From positions 1-54,975 of the forward strand of contig PXRR01000016.1 of NCBI GenBank assembly GCA_003021975.1: 54,975 bases of DNA. Reading direction: 5' to 3'. Below the pieces are notes generated by a model. It did no database searches. It was not told the DNA's origin and saw nothing but the letters and a program-made list of their open reading frames with translations. Positions 17,401 through 26,222 of this stretch are shown one piece after another. Position 1 is the stretch's first letter; each line of letters begins with the position of its first letter. This DNA is from Halobacteriales archaeon QS_5_70_17. GTDB lineage: Archaea > Halobacteriota > Halobacteria > Halobacteriales > Haloarculaceae. The position numbers were made by a program, and so were the translations under genes.

Positions 17401-18967
17401 CGAGGACCTGAAACAGCTCATCCACGACCTGAAGACCGCCAACCCCGACGCCGACATCAACGTCAAGCTGGTCAGCGAGGCCGGCATCGGCACCATCGCC
17501 GCCGGCGTCGCGAAGGCCAACGCCGACGTCGTCCACGTCTCGGGGCACTCCGGGGGGACGGGCGCGTCGCCGAAGACCTCGATCAAGCACGCCGGCCTGC
17601 CCTGGGAACTCGGGCTGGCGGAGGCCAACCAGATGCTCCGGCACACCGGCCTCCGCTCGCGGATCCGGGTCACCTGCGACGGCGGGCTGAAGACCGGCCG
17701 CGACGTCGCCGTCGCCGCCCTGCTGGGCGCCGAGGAGTACGTCTTCGGAACCGCGTCGCTGGTCACCGCGGGCTGTGTGATGGCCCGGCAGTGCCACGAG
17801 AACACCTGTCCGGTCGGCGTCGCCACCCAGGACGAGGACCTCCGGAACCGCTTCCCGGGCCAGCCCCAGCACGTCGTCAACTACATGACGTTCATGGCCC
17901 AGGAGCTCCGGGAGATCATGGCCGAACTCGGCTTCGAGACCGTCGAGGAGATGGTCGGCCGGGTCGACTGCCTCGACCAGCGCGACGACGTGACCCAGGA
18001 GAAGGCTCGGAAGCTCGACCTCTCTGCGATCCTCGCGGAGCCCTCCGTGGGCGGCCGCACCAAGACCGTCGAGCAGGACCACGACATCGACGAGGCGCTC
18101 GACCACGACCTGATCGAGGAAGCCGAACCGGCCCTGGACCAGGGCGAACCGGTCCGGATCGCCGCCGACATCGAGAACACCCACCGCGCGGTCGGCGCGA
18201 TGCTCTCCCACGAGATCTCCGAGGAGTACGGCGGCGACGGCCTGCCCGACGACACGGTCTCGGTCGACTTCGACGGCGTCGCCGGGCAGAGCCTCGGCGC
18301 GTTCCTCGCCTCGGGCGTGACGATGCACCTCACCGGCACCGCCAACGACTACGTCGGCAAGGGGCTCTCGGGCGGGAAGCTGATCGTCGAGACGCCCCCC
18401 GAGGCCGGCTACGATCCCGCCGAGAACGTCACCGTCGGCAACGTCGCGCTGTACGGCGCGACCCAGGGCGAACTCTACGTCAACGGGATGGCCGGCGAGC
18501 GCTTCGCCGTCCGCAACTCCGGCGTGAAGGCCGTCGTCGAGGGCGTCGGCGACCACGGCTGCGAGTACATGACCGGGGGGTGCGTCGCCGTGCTCGGCGA
18601 CACGGGGCGGAACTTCGCCGCGGGCATGTCCGGGGGCGTCGCCTACGTCTACGACGAGGACGGCACGTTCCCCGAGCGCGCCAACACCGGCATGGTGACG
18701 CTCGGCGACGACCTCGACGACAGCGACCGGCGGATGCTGCGGCGCCTCGTCGAGAACCACCGCGCGCACACCGACTCCGACCGCGCCGCCGAACTGCTCG
18801 AGGACTGGGAGGCCGCGCTGTCGAACTTCGTGAAGGTGATGCCCGACGCCTACGCCGGCATCATCGCCGAGAACGAGGAGGAGGACGTCCGTCGGGCGGT
18901 CCCCGAGAGCGCCACGCCCGTCGCGGGCGAGGACGCCGCGACCGCGCGGGGCCGCTCGGACGACTGA
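14444..18967 (+). CDS. gltB: Glutamate synthase, large subunit
   Basis: 1507 aa. Makes glutamate from 2-oxoglutarate and glutamine. Domains in order: type II glutamine amidotransferase with the nucleophile cysteine at Cys23 in SNCGVGV (a 22-residue propeptide must be removed); central domain about 450-760; FMN-binding synthase domain about 830-1190; the 3Fe-4S cysteines Cys1111, Cys1117, Cys1122 in CVMARQCHENTCPVG; and the C-terminal GXGXG beta-helix domain. Length matches bacterial large subunits; no small (NADPH) subunit gene is adjacent, so the electron donor may be ferredoxin or a distant partner. The ATG at 14444 is preferred over an upstream TTG. The AT-rich island and hairpin upstream suggest regulated expression, plausibly by nitrogen. 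Confidence 0.96.
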   Translation: MPERTSSASGAGLASPEDSRSNCGVGVVMDLDGGASHQVVSDGIELLENLEHRSTTGAEEDTGDGAGIMLQTPYEFFDDEFGGLPEVSAVGSIFFPRDETARGDLQDLIEEVLGDHGLAVVGWRNVPTDNEGLGETAVESEPDVWQVAVAPDDDCDADSFDRRLYVGRKDLEHAVEERAVDGSERFYVCSLDRETVAYKGLLKAEQLPSYYPDLRDERIRSTFVLVHARFSTNTLGAWHLAHPYRSIVHNGEFNTIQGNINWMRARENDLEHPALSERDLDTLRPIIDDPEQSDTASVDNALELLLETGRDLPHALRMLIPEAWRDESTHVDEARKEWYDFHASLIEPWDGPALVAATDGDRVGAVLDRNGLRPCRYDVLEDNTLVMASEVGALDYDTDEVRERGRLQPGQLFLADPDEGRVIPDAEVFDDLVDEKYGEWVDDQQLRLDEIAESERAARDPVDGLRAHQALHGYTRDEIDHLIEPMATEGKDPVGSMGDDTPLSVLSEFNRPLASYFKQLFAQVTNPPLDYIREELVTSLECRLGEQRNLLEESPEHARQLVLDSPFLTDEETAAIKDLGGTLSSTTVDITFEEGVDLESAVREVRSAAAEQADEHDVLVLSDRGAGEGRLPVPSLLAVGAVHHHLVRTGQRNRVGIVLESGDPRTVHQAATLVGYGAGAINPYLAFQTIEDVVAGPDGADPEVAIGAYLTALEDGLLKTMAKMGISTVESYRGAQIFEAVGLDSGFVAEYFEGTTARTGGIGVEELETDLRRRYAVAFEDDPDLEHQGEFQHRKTGIYHEWNPKTVGTLQQAVRQGDYEQYREFADLSNDQTERLQTLRGLLEFDSERESIPVEDVEPVSSIVERFSTAAMSLGSLSPEAHETNAVAMNRLGGKSNTGEGGEPPERFDTEKECSIKQVASGRFGVTSDYLSNADELQIKMAQGSKPGEGGHLPGMKVNEMIAHVRYSTPGVGLISPPPLHDIYSIEDLKQLIHDLKTANPDADINVKLVSEAGIGTIAAGVAKANADVVHVSGHSGGTGASPKTSIKHAGLPWELGLAEANQMLRHTGLRSRIRVTCDGGLKTGRDVAVAALLGAEEYVFGTASLVTAGCVMARQCHENTCPVGVATQDEDLRNRFPGQPQHVVNYMTFMAQELREIMAELGFETVEEMVGRVDCLDQRDDVTQEKARKLDLSAILAEPSVGGRTKTVEQDHDIDEALDHDLIEEAEPALDQGEPVRIAADIENTHRAVGAMLSHEISEEYGGDGLPDDTVSVDFDGVAGQSLGAFLASGVTMHLTGTANDYVGKGLSGGKLIVETPPEAGYDPAENVTVGNVALYGATQGELYVNGMAGERFAVRNSGVKAVVEGVGDHGCEYMTGGCVAVLGDTGRNFAAGMSGGVAYVYDEDGTFPERANTGMVTLGDDLDDSDRRMLRRLVENHRAHTDSDRAAELLEDWEAALSNFVKVMPDAYAGIIAENEEEDVRRAVPESATPVAGEDAATARGRSDD

Positions 18968-19138
18968 GACCGGAACTGAGACGGAAACCGGTCCGGCCGC
19001 CCCGTCCCCGACCGAATCCGGTCAGAGATCAGGAGTCGGCGATTCGAGGTCCGCGGTCCGAGCGTCCGCCTCCCCGGCCGATCGGCTCTCGCTCCCCGCG
19101 GTCGGGTAGCTTTTGCCCCCGCCCGCCGAGCGACCGGC

Positions 19139-20122
19139 ATGGACAGCGTACTCGTCATCGGGGGGACGCGCTTCATCGGCCGCCACGCCGTCGAGGAGTT
19201 CCGCACACACGGCTACGAGGTGACGACGTTCACGCGGGGGAACCGCGAGGACCCCTTCGCAGACGAGGCGGGCGTCGAGCACGTCGAGGGCGACCGGACG
19301 AACGACTCCGCGCTCGAGCGCGCCCGCGACCTCGCCGACCCCGACGCCGTGATCGACTGCGTCGCCTACTACCCCCGGGACGTCCGGGCGGCGACGGCGG
19401 TGTTCGAGGGCTGCGAGGCCTACGTCTACGTCTCCTCCGGGGCGGCCTACGGCGCCCGGGAGATCCCCAAGCGAGAGGGCGAGACGGCACTGTGTGGCTG
19501 TACGCCCGAGCAGGCGACCGACGACTCCTGGGACAGCTACGGCCCCCGGAAGGCCGAGGGCGACCGGGCGGTCTTCGAGGCCGCCGGTCGCGGCGTCCGG
19601 GCGATGAGCCTCCGCCCGCCGGTGGTCTACGGCCCCCACGACTACACCGAGCGCTTCGACTACTGGATCGACCGCGTCGAGCACCACGACCGGATCGTCG
19701 CTCCCTACACCGCCCTGCGCCACCTCGTCTACGTGGGAGACGTCGCGAGCGCGCTGCGGATCCTCGCCGAGGACGGCTCCGCCGGCGAGGCGTACAACGT
19801 CGGCGACCACACTATCCCCACGCTCACCGACAGGATCGACCTGATCGCGGCGGCCGCCGACCGGTCGGTCGAGGTCGTCGAGGCCGGGCCGCGGGAACTC
19901 GCGGCCGGCGACATCGCTCCCGGAGACTTCCCGCTGTACCGGGAGTACCCCCACGTCCTCGACACCCACAAGCTAGAGGCGCTGGGCTGGTCGGCGACCG
20001 ACCACGCCCGGGCCGCCGCCGAGACGGTCACCGACCACCGGACCGCCGACCGCACCGGCCGCGAGGAGGGGCCCGATCGCGAGGACGAGCAGCGGGTGCT
20101 GTCGGTGCTGGAGACGATGTGA
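19139..20122 (+). CDS. NAD-dependent epimerase/dehydratase-like SDR protein
   Basis: 327 aa extended short-chain dehydrogenase. Nucleotide motif GGTRFIG is at residues 8-14; VYVSSGAAYG supplies the Ser/Thr-type strand. The usual YxxxK appears as YGPRKAEGD, so the catalytic Tyr and Lys are present. Substrate likely a nucleotide sugar or related sugar derivative, not determinable here. A TATA-like TAGCTTTTG lies about 28 nt upstream of the ATG at 19139. The 171-nt gap after gltB holds only this promoter. Resembles archaeal homologues of chloroplast RNA-associated SDRs in its N-terminus, so a non-metabolic role is possible. Confidence 0.88.
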   Translation: MDSVLVIGGTRFIGRHAVEEFRTHGYEVTTFTRGNREDPFADEAGVEHVEGDRTNDSALERARDLADPDAVIDCVAYYPRDVRAATAVFEGCEAYVYVSSGAAYGAREIPKREGETALCGCTPEQATDDSWDSYGPRKAEGDRAVFEAAGRGVRAMSLRPPVVYGPHDYTERFDYWIDRVEHHDRIVAPYTALRHLVYVGDVASALRILAEDGSAGEAYNVGDHTIPTLTDRIDLIAAAADRSVEVVEAGPRELAAGDIAPGDFPLYREYPHVLDTHKLEALGWSATDHARAAAETVTDHRTADRTGREEGPDREDEQRVLSVLETM

Positions 20123-20253
20123 CCCGACCCATGGGTGCGGGACGACTACGGTTCCTCCGCGGCGTCCGGGAACCGAATGGAACCGGACGCCGACCGAGAA
20201 CCACCGACCGCCGCTGCGATCCCGTCGCGTCCGGCTCTCGGAGAGACAAACCG

Positions 20254-20260
20254 TTATACT
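20254..20260 (+). promoter_or_regulatory. TATA box of egsA
   Basis: TTATACT 22-28 nt upstream of the ATG at 20282, spacing typical for a leaderless or near-leaderless transcript. Confidence 0.55.
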
Positions 20261-20281
20261 ACGGCGGCGACCATCGCGGGT

Positions 20282-21328
20282 ATGTTCGAGAAACGCACGT
20301 GGATCCGCCTCCCCCGGAACGTCGTGGTGGGCCACGGCGTGCTCGACGAGACGGCCGCGGCCGTCGGCGAACTCCACCTCGACGGCCCGCCGCTGATCGT
20401 CACCAGCCCGACGCCCCGGGAGATCGCGGCCAGCCGAGTGGCCGACCAGTTCGGCGACAGCGCCGTCGTCTCCGTCGAGACGGCGACGTTCTCTGACGTC
20501 GAGCGGGTCGTCGAGCGGGCCCGGGCGGCGGACGCCGGCTTCCTGATCGGTGTCGGCGGGGGGAAGCCGGTCGACATCGCGAAGATGGCCGCCGACGAAC
20601 TCGGCGTCGGCTTCGTCTCGGTGCCGACCGCGGCCAGCCACGACGGGATCGTCAGCGGCCGCGGCTCCGTCCCGGAGGGGGACATCCGCCACTCGGTGGC
20701 GGCCGACCCGCCGCTGGCGGTCGTCGCGGACACGACCGTCATCGCGGAGGCGCCCTGGCGGCTGACGACCGCCGGCTGTGCCGACATCATCTCCAACTAC
20801 ACCGCGGTCCGGGACTGGGAGCTGGCCCATCGGCTGAAGAACGTCGAGTACAGCGAGTACGCCGGCGCGCTCTCCCGGATGACCGCCGAGATGCTCGTCG
20901 ACAGGTCCGACTCGATCAAGCGGGGGCTCGAGGAGTCGGCGTGGATCGTCGTGAAGGCGCTGGTCTCCTCGGGCGTGGCGATGAGCATCGCCGGCTCCTC
21001 GCGGCCGGCCAGCGGCGCCGAGCACCTCATCTCCCACCAGCTCGACCGGATCGCGCCCGACGCGGCGCTGCACGGTCACCAGGTCGGCGTCGCCAGCGTC
21101 GTCACCGAGTACCTCCACTCGGGGAAGTCGGGCCGGTGGCGCAACGTCCGGGACGCCCTCCGGGGGATCGGAGCGCCGGCGACCGCCGCCGACCTCGGCG
21201 TCGACCCGGAGGACTTCGTCGACGCGGTGACCTCCGCCCACGAGATCCGCGACCGCTACACCATCCTCGGCAACGGCGTCTCCCGGGAGGCGGCCATCGA
21301 GGCCGCCACCGTCACCGGCGTGATCTGA
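20282..21328 (+). CDS. egsA: sn-glycerol-1-phosphate dehydrogenase
   Basis: 348 aa. Reduces dihydroxyacetone phosphate to sn-glycerol-1-phosphate, which sets the stereochemistry of archaeal membrane lipids. GGGKPVD at 92-98 binds the NAD(P) phosphates; zinc ligands are expected at Asp168, His248 and His264 (GCADII, GAEHLISH, LHGHQVG). PTAASHDGIVSG is the family signature. Length and start (ATG at 20282, TATA box upstream) are standard. Monocistronic by the look of its own promoter. Confidence 0.97.
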   Translation: MFEKRTWIRLPRNVVVGHGVLDETAAAVGELHLDGPPLIVTSPTPREIAASRVADQFGDSAVVSVETATFSDVERVVERARAADAGFLIGVGGGKPVDIAKMAADELGVGFVSVPTAASHDGIVSGRGSVPEGDIRHSVAADPPLAVVADTTVIAEAPWRLTTAGCADIISNYTAVRDWELAHRLKNVEYSEYAGALSRMTAEMLVDRSDSIKRGLEESAWIVVKALVSSGVAMSIAGSSRPASGAEHLISHQLDRIAPDAALHGHQVGVASVVTEYLHSGKSGRWRNVRDALRGIGAPATAADLGVDPEDFVDAVTSAHEIRDRYTILGNGVSREAAIEAATVTGVI

Positions 21329-21402
21329 CCGCCCCACGACGGAGACGGACGCGGTGAGACCTCCCCGCCGACGCCCTCCCGCCGAGCGCTCCGGTCGGCG
21401 CG

Positions 21403-21876
21403 TCAGAACCCGCCGACAGGAACGCGATCGACCCGCCAGCCCCGCTTGCTGGGCGGATCCTCGGTCCGGCGGCCCCGGAAGTGGACCGTCAGCCGGTAGA
21501 GCGGTGGCCGCCCGTCCCGGCCGCGCTCGACCAGGCCGACGATCTCCACCCGGGTCGGCCCGCCGAGTCGGCACGGGGCCCCGGTCGCTTCGCGGACCGC
21601 CCGGCGCGCGGCGGCCTCGATCCGCTCGTCGGTTCCCACTGCCGCTCGCGGCACGTCCCCGCGGGCGGCGGGCGTGCCCTCCGGGTCGTCTCCCTTCCCG
21701 TCGAGGCTGACGGTGACCTCGACGACGCTGTCGGCCGCCCGACGGATCGCGCCGTCGTAGTCCCCGGCGTCGACCGGGACCGTGGTCTGCGTGACGGCGA
21801 ATCCGCCGTAGGCGTCCCACAGCGACCGCAGGTGCTCGCTCACCCGATCGTACGTGTCCGTCTCCTCCCCCAGCAT
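21403..21876 (-). CDS. Hypothetical protein, haloarchaeal type
   Basis: 157 aa, soluble, alpha/beta composition. Readable parts include an acidic N-terminus (EETDTYDRVSEHLRSLWDAY), a central strand-rich stretch (SVVEVTVSLDGKG) and a C-terminal LYRLTVHFRGRR followed by an Arg/Lys-rich end. A TATA-like CTTTATA lies 27-33 nt upstream of the ATG at 21876, supporting a leaderless transcript. No catalytic motif recognised; a first thought of Nudix was dropped because no Nudix box is present. Convergent with egsA. Confidence 0.75.
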   Translation of the reverse strand: MLGEETDTYDRVSEHLRSLWDAYGGFAVTQTTVPVDAGDYDGAIRRAADSVVEVTVSLDGKGDDPEGTPAARGDVPRAAVGTDERIEAAARRAVREATGAPCRLGGPTRVEIVGLVERGRDGRPPLYRLTVHFRGRRTEDPPSKRGWRVDRVPVGGF

Positions 21877-21902
21877 CGGCCAGGGCTTGAGGACGCCCCC
21901 CG

Positions 21903-21909
21903 TATAAAG
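21903..21909 (-). promoter_or_regulatory. TATA box of the 157-aa gene
   Basis: CTTTATA on the minus strand, 27-33 nt before the ATG at 21876. The remaining 190 nt up to the S9 peptidase gene contain short AT-rich words (GATTAAAACCGATATC) but no gene I can support. Confidence 0.55.
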
Positions 21910-22104
21910 CCCGCCGACGATTTCGCTCCCGCGAGCGGTCGAAACCGGCGATTAAAACCGATATCGGGCCGCTGACCCGACGGAACGACCGGAGAGCGTC
22001 CGCCGCTCGCGGCCGAGTGACGTCCCCGACCGATCGGAGTAAGGGCCGGTTACGGGACGCGGTCGATCCCCGCCCGGCGGTCCGCAGCGCGGTCCGGCCC
22101 TCGG

Positions 22105-24018
22105 TCAGACGTGTCCGTCGAGGAACTCCACGATCCGCGAGTAGGCCTCGATGCGGTTCTCCCGTTTGCTGATGCCGTGCCCCTCGTCGTCGAAGACGAG
22201 TTTCTCGACCGGGACCCCCTGCTCGCTCGCGCGCTCGGCGATCTGTTCGGCCTCGCCGACCGGCACGCGGGGATCGTTGGCGCCGTGGAGGACGAAAAGC
22301 GGCGCGTCGATCCGCTCGACGTTGTTGATCGGCGAGACGGACTCGAGGAACTCCCGGTCCTGGTCGAGGGAGCCGTACTCGGCCTCCCGGAGTTCGCGGC
22401 GCCACGGGCCCGTGTTCTCCAGGAACGTGACGAAGTTGGCGATGCCGACCACGTCGACCCCCGCCGCCCAGAGGTCGGGGTACTCCGTCATCGCCGCCAG
22501 GATCATGAACCCGCCGTAGGAGCCGCCGTAGGCAATGATCCGGTCGGGGTCGATCGCCTCGCGGCCGCGGAGCCACTCGACGCCCGCCTCGACGTCCGCG
22601 ACCGCGTCCATGCGCTTCTCGACGTCGTCGAGGTGCGTGTAGGCCTTCCCGTAGCCCGTCGACCCGCGGACGTTCGGCTCGAAGACGGCGTAGCCGTTCG
22701 CGAGGAAGTACTGCTTCAGCGGGTTGAACGAGGGGCGGCGCTGGCTCTCGGGGCCGCCGTGGATGTCGACGATGACGGGGGCGCCCCCCTCGGGGACCTC
22801 GTCGGGCAGCGAGAAGAACGCCGGGATCTCCCGCCGGTCGCCGGGACTCGGGGACGTTCGACTCCCCGCCGAGGGGTCCTCGACGGCGTCGAAGGTCCCG
22901 TAGCGCACCAGCGTCGGTTCGACGAACGTCTCCGGGGGGATGCCGGCCGTCGACGCGCGGGTCCACCGCTCGCTCCCGCCGGCCGCGGCGTCGACGCGGT
23001 AGACGTTCGCGTTCTCGGTGCTGGCGGTGACCGTCACCGCGAAGGAGTCGGCGTCGTCGTCGAAGGCGACGCCGCCGGCGACTCCTTTCGGGAGGTCCGG
23101 CGTCCGCGGGTCGACCACCTCACCGCTGTCGAGTTCGCAGGCCGAGAGTTCGGTGTAGCCGTCGACGTTCCGCGAGTAGACCGCCCGGCCGGTGTCGTGG
23201 TCGACGGCCACCCCGCCGACGTTCCAGTTGCCGCCGCCGGAGCCACCGCCGCTCTCCGCGTCGGACGGTCGCCCTCGCCCGTCGACCACGGTCTCCAGGG
23301 CGTCCGGCCCGCGGTCGCCGTCGAGGGCGTCGGGGGGGAACCGCGCGAGCCACAGGGTGTCCGATCCGTAGTCCGTCGAGAGGTAGACGCCTCCCTCGGG
23401 CCCCCAGGTCGCGCTCTGGAAGCGGACGGTCCCCTCGTGGGGCGTCAGGTGGGTCAGCTCCCCCGAGTCGAGGTCCAGCACGTAGAGGTCCTGGTCGAAG
23501 TTCGAGTACGCCTCCGAGACGAGCAGCCGCCCGTCGTCGGGCGACCAGCCGCCGACGGTGAGCCAGCCGTCCCCCTCGTAGATCAGGTCGGCCTCCCCGC
23601 CGGTCGCCGCCCGGTCCTGGACGTAGACGTCGAAGACGGACTCGTCGCGGCGGTTCGAGGTGAAGGCGAACCGGTCGCCGCCGTGGCTCCACCCGCCCCA
23701 GCGGTGTTTCGCGTCGGGGTGGGCAGTGAGGTTCGTCACCGCGTCGCGTCCGTCGCCGAGATCGAGCCGGTGGAGCTGGGTCCGCTCGTTGCCCCCCTCG
23801 TCCATGCCGAAGACGCACTCCTCGCGGGTCGGCGAACAGTCGACGAAGCCGACCGACTCGTCGTAGAAGGTCCGCTGCTCGGGCCACTCCTCGGCGGCCC
23901 CGAGTGTCCACACCTGCGGGACGCCGGTCGCGTTCAGCAGGAAGGCGAGGGTCCCCTTCGGGGTGAACGACGCCCCGTAGGCGCTCCGGACGTTGAGGTA
24001 CCGCTCGATGTCGCGCAT
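22105..24018 (-). CDS. S9 family serine peptidase (prolyl oligopeptidase / acylaminoacyl peptidase-like)
   Basis: 637 aa. A beta-propeller (about 1-370) precedes an alpha/beta-hydrolase domain. The catalytic triad is Ser500 (GGSYGGF), Asp582 (HGANDPRVPV) and His614 (DEGHGISKRENR); the oxyanion region is DIHGGPE. It should cleave short peptides in the cytosol; no signal peptide is seen. A Gly/Ser insert (SGGGSGGG) sits in the propeller. The ATG at 24018 was chosen because residues before it in the longer frame are low-complexity. Divergent from the glycosyltransferase at 24134. Confidence 0.93.
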   Translation of the reverse strand: MRDIERYLNVRSAYGASFTPKGTLAFLLNATGVPQVWTLGAAEEWPEQRTFYDESVGFVDCSPTREECVFGMDEGGNERTQLHRLDLGDGRDAVTNLTAHPDAKHRWGGWSHGGDRFAFTSNRRDESVFDVYVQDRAATGGEADLIYEGDGWLTVGGWSPDDGRLLVSEAYSNFDQDLYVLDLDSGELTHLTPHEGTVRFQSATWGPEGGVYLSTDYGSDTLWLARFPPDALDGDRGPDALETVVDGRGRPSDAESGGGSGGGNWNVGGVAVDHDTGRAVYSRNVDGYTELSACELDSGEVVDPRTPDLPKGVAGGVAFDDDADSFAVTVTASTENANVYRVDAAAGGSERWTRASTAGIPPETFVEPTLVRYGTFDAVEDPSAGSRTSPSPGDRREIPAFFSLPDEVPEGGAPVIVDIHGGPESQRRPSFNPLKQYFLANGYAVFEPNVRGSTGYGKAYTHLDDVEKRMDAVADVEAGVEWLRGREAIDPDRIIAYGGSYGGFMILAAMTEYPDLWAAGVDVVGIANFVTFLENTGPWRRELREAEYGSLDQDREFLESVSPINNVERIDAPLFVLHGANDPRVPVGEAEQIAERASEQGVPVEKLVFDDEGHGISKRENRIEAYSRIVEFLDGHV

Positions 24019-24133
24019 GGCGGACGGTCGGCCGGTCGCCGCAAAAAGCCCTCGTCCCTCGACGCGGGGCTCCGACCGCGCCCCCGGATTCCGGCGCCGG
24101 GACCTTCTTGTGCTCGCCCTCCCACCGCCGGGT

Positions 24134-25171
24134 ATGCGACTCGCCCTCGTCGCCGCCGAGCCCCGGGAGTGGGGCGAGCGGGCGGCCGGTCGCCTCCGCT
24201 CGCTCGCAGAGGGGTTCGCCGACCGCGGCCACGAGGTGGCGGCCTTCTGCACGCAGTTCTGGGGGGGATACGACGAGCGGCACTGCCACGGCGGGGTCAC
24301 CTACCGGGCCGTGACGGTCGCGCCGGCCCGGTCGTCGTTCACGACCCGGCTGCCAGCCCTGCTCTCGGAGTTCGCCCCCGACGTCATCCACGCCCGGCCG
24401 ACGCCGTCGGCTTCGGTCCTGGCAGCCAACGCGAGTTCGACGCTGACCCGGGCGCCGCTGGTCGTCGACTGGCGCGGCCACGAGCGGCCCTCGGGGCGGA
24501 TCGCGCGCCGGGCCGCCGCCGCCCCGGACGCCGTGGTCGTGCCCTCCGGCGTCGTCGCCGCCCGGGCCCGCGAACTGGGTACCCCCGACGAGCGCCTGCA
24601 GCGGATCCCCCGGCCGATCGACTGCGACCTGATCCGGTCGGTCGACCCCGATCCGACCCACGATGTGGTCACCGCGGCGCCGCTCTCGGCAGACGGCGAC
24701 CTCGAGGGGTTCCTGCTCGCGCTGGCGGAACTCCGCCGGCGGGACTGGTCGGCGCTCGTGATCGGCGACGGCCCGCGCCACGAGGCGGTCGCCGACGACC
24801 TCGCGGCGCTCCGGATCGACGACCGGGTGGAACTCGCGGGGGACCTCTCCCGCGAGGAACGGATCGCCCACTACCGGGGCGCGCACGTCTTCGTCGACAC
24901 GCGTGCCCGGTCGTCGTTCGCCGACGAACTGCTGTGGGCGATGGCCTGTGGCTGCGTCGGTATCGTCGAGTACCGGGAGGCGTCGGCCGCCCACGAACTG
25001 CTGGAGGGCGTCCCCCGGGGGATCCGGGTCACCGCGCCCGAGGCCATCGAGGGGGCGATCCTCGACGCCGCCGACCGCGAGCACCGGACCTACGACCCCG
25101 AGTTCGAGCGCTACGACCGGCCGCGGATCATAGGAGAGTACCTAGAGACGTACCGTGCCGCCGGCGAGTGA
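24134..25171 (+). CDS. GT-B fold glycosyltransferase (family 4-like)
   Basis: 345 aa. N-terminal Rossmann half with AAEPREWGERAAGRLRSLAE and the strand DVIHARPTPSA; C-terminal half with VIGDGPRHEAV (the donor-site GDGP motif) and an E-x7-type region (DELLWAMACGCVGIVEY). Transfers a sugar from a nucleotide donor; acceptor unknown, perhaps a surface polysaccharide or glycolipid. Soluble, peripheral to the membrane by family precedent. The ATG at 24134 begins the first beta strand directly. No linked sugar genes stand next to it. Confidence 0.85.
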   Translation: MRLALVAAEPREWGERAAGRLRSLAEGFADRGHEVAAFCTQFWGGYDERHCHGGVTYRAVTVAPARSSFTTRLPALLSEFAPDVIHARPTPSASVLAANASSTLTRAPLVVDWRGHERPSGRIARRAAAAPDAVVVPSGVVAARARELGTPDERLQRIPRPIDCDLIRSVDPDPTHDVVTAAPLSADGDLEGFLLALAELRRRDWSALVIGDGPRHEAVADDLAALRIDDRVELAGDLSREERIAHYRGAHVFVDTRARSSFADELLWAMACGCVGIVEYREASAAHELLEGVPRGIRVTAPEAIEGAILDAADREHRTYDPEFERYDRPRIIGEYLETYRAAGE

Positions 25172-25260
25172 GCGGCGGGCGTCCGGGCCCGCGATCGGGG
25201 TCCGATCGGAGGCGGGGACCGGAGTCCGGCCCGGGGATCGAACGGTTCGCCGGCGGAGAG

Positions 25261-25407
25261 CTAGCGGTAGTCCTCGAGGTCGACGACGAGATCGGTAGCG
25301 ATCCAGCCGTCGCGGTTGTCCTCCTCTATCAGGAGGGTCCGACCGGGGCAGGTCTCGCAGGCGGTCGCTCGTATCTCGTCGTCGACGCGCTCGGAGCGGG
25401 GGGCCAT
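25261..25407 (-). CDS. Small CxxC protein
   Basis: 48 aa, easily missed because of its size. N-terminus polar and charged, then CETCPGRT (Cys17 and Cys20), an acidic stretch and GWIATDLVVDLEDY. Only two cysteines, so a metal site would need a dimer or a partner. A TATA-like TTATCT lies 24-29 nt before the ATG at 25407, which supports a leaderless gene. Haloarchaea have many such short CxxC proteins; function not known. It precedes nothing on its strand closely; folP ends 39 nt upstream of its start codon. Confidence 0.7.
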   Translation of the reverse strand: MAPRSERVDDEIRATACETCPGRTLLIEEDNRDGWIATDLVVDLEDYR

Positions 25408-25445
25408 GCCGGCGGTTTAGGCTCCCCTAAAGATAAGCGGTTCGG

Positions 25446-26222
25446 TCAGAGTCGGTCGGGAACGTCGGCCGCCCGCCGAGTGCGGACGGCGGCGACGTTC
25501 TCGGGGACGTCGTGGACGCGGACGATGTCGGCGCCCCGCTCGGCGGCCAGCGCCGTCGCGGCGACGGTCGCCGGGAGGCGGTCGCCGGCCGCCCGGCCGA
25601 CGAGGTCGAACATGGACTTGTGGGAGTGGCCGACCATGACCGGACAGCCGAGAGCGCGGAACTCCTCCAGGCGACCGAGCAACTCGAAGTTCTCCCGGCG
25701 GCTCTTGCCGAACCCCAGCCCGGGGTCGACGATGATCTGCTCGCGGTCCAGTCCCGCCTTCTCCGCGAGCAGGACGCGCTCGGTCAGCGCGTCGATGACG
25801 TCCTCGACGACGTCATCGTACTCGACGTCGGTGTCGGGGTCGACCGGCGCCTCGATCGAGTGCATCACGACGATCGGAACGTCGTGCTCGGCGGCGACGA
25901 GGCGCATCTCGGGGTCCTCCAGTCCGGAGACGTCGTTGAGGATGTCCGCGCCGGCGTCGAGCGCGGCCTCGGCGACCGGGGCCTTTCGGGTGTCGACGGA
26001 GACCAGCGCGTCGAGGTCGGCGAGGCGCTCGATCACGGGGACGATCCGGTCGCGCTCCTCGGCGGCGGAGACGGGGTCGGCGCCGGGGCGAGTCGACTCC
26101 CCGCCGACGTCGATGACGTCAGCGCCCGCCGCGACCATCGCCTCCGCGCGAGCGACCGCGTCCTCCAGGGCGTCGTACTCGCCGCCGTCGTGGAAGGAAT
26201 CGGGCGTGACGTTCAGGATTCC
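25446..26222 (-). CDS. folP: Dihydropteroate synthase part (FolP), out of frame with FolC
   Basis: 258 codons of a TIM-barrel dihydropteroate synthase, which joins pABA to the pterin diphosphate in folate synthesis. Family motifs in order: GILNVTPDSF, DVGGESTRPGA, SVDTRK, NDVSG, IVVMHS, DPGLGFGKS, GHSHKSMF and IVRVHDV at the C-terminus. There is no start codon or ribosome site at the front: the frame emerges from the end of folC, whose last codons overlap it. In Haloferax volcanii FolC and FolP form one bifunctional protein, and the join here (DGR then GILNVTP) becomes continuous if one G is added to the GGG at 26221-26223. So this is best read as the second half of a folC-folP fusion split by a one-base loss. 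Confidence 0.9.
   Translation of the reverse strand, partial: GILNVTPDSFHDGGEYDALEDAVARAEAMVAAGADVIDVGGESTRPGADPVSAAEERDRIVPVIERLADLDALVSVDTRKAPVAEAALDAGADILNDVSGLEDPEMRLVAAEHDVPIVVMHSIEAPVDPDTDVEYDDVVEDVIDALTERVLLAEKAGLDREQIIVDPGLGFGKSRRENFELLGRLEEFRALGCPVMVGHSHKSMFDLVGRAAGDRLPATVAATALAAERGADIVRVHDVPENVAAVRTRRAADVPDRL

Noticed and set aside
15760..20496. Very long plus-strand open frame (1578 codons) across gltB, the epimerase and egsA
   Set aside because: Arg/Gly/Pro-rich shadow of real genes in another frame, common at this GC; no motif or start signal.
21403..21876. Nudix hydrolase
   Set aside because: The words REATGAPC resemble part of a Nudix box, but the full box is absent.
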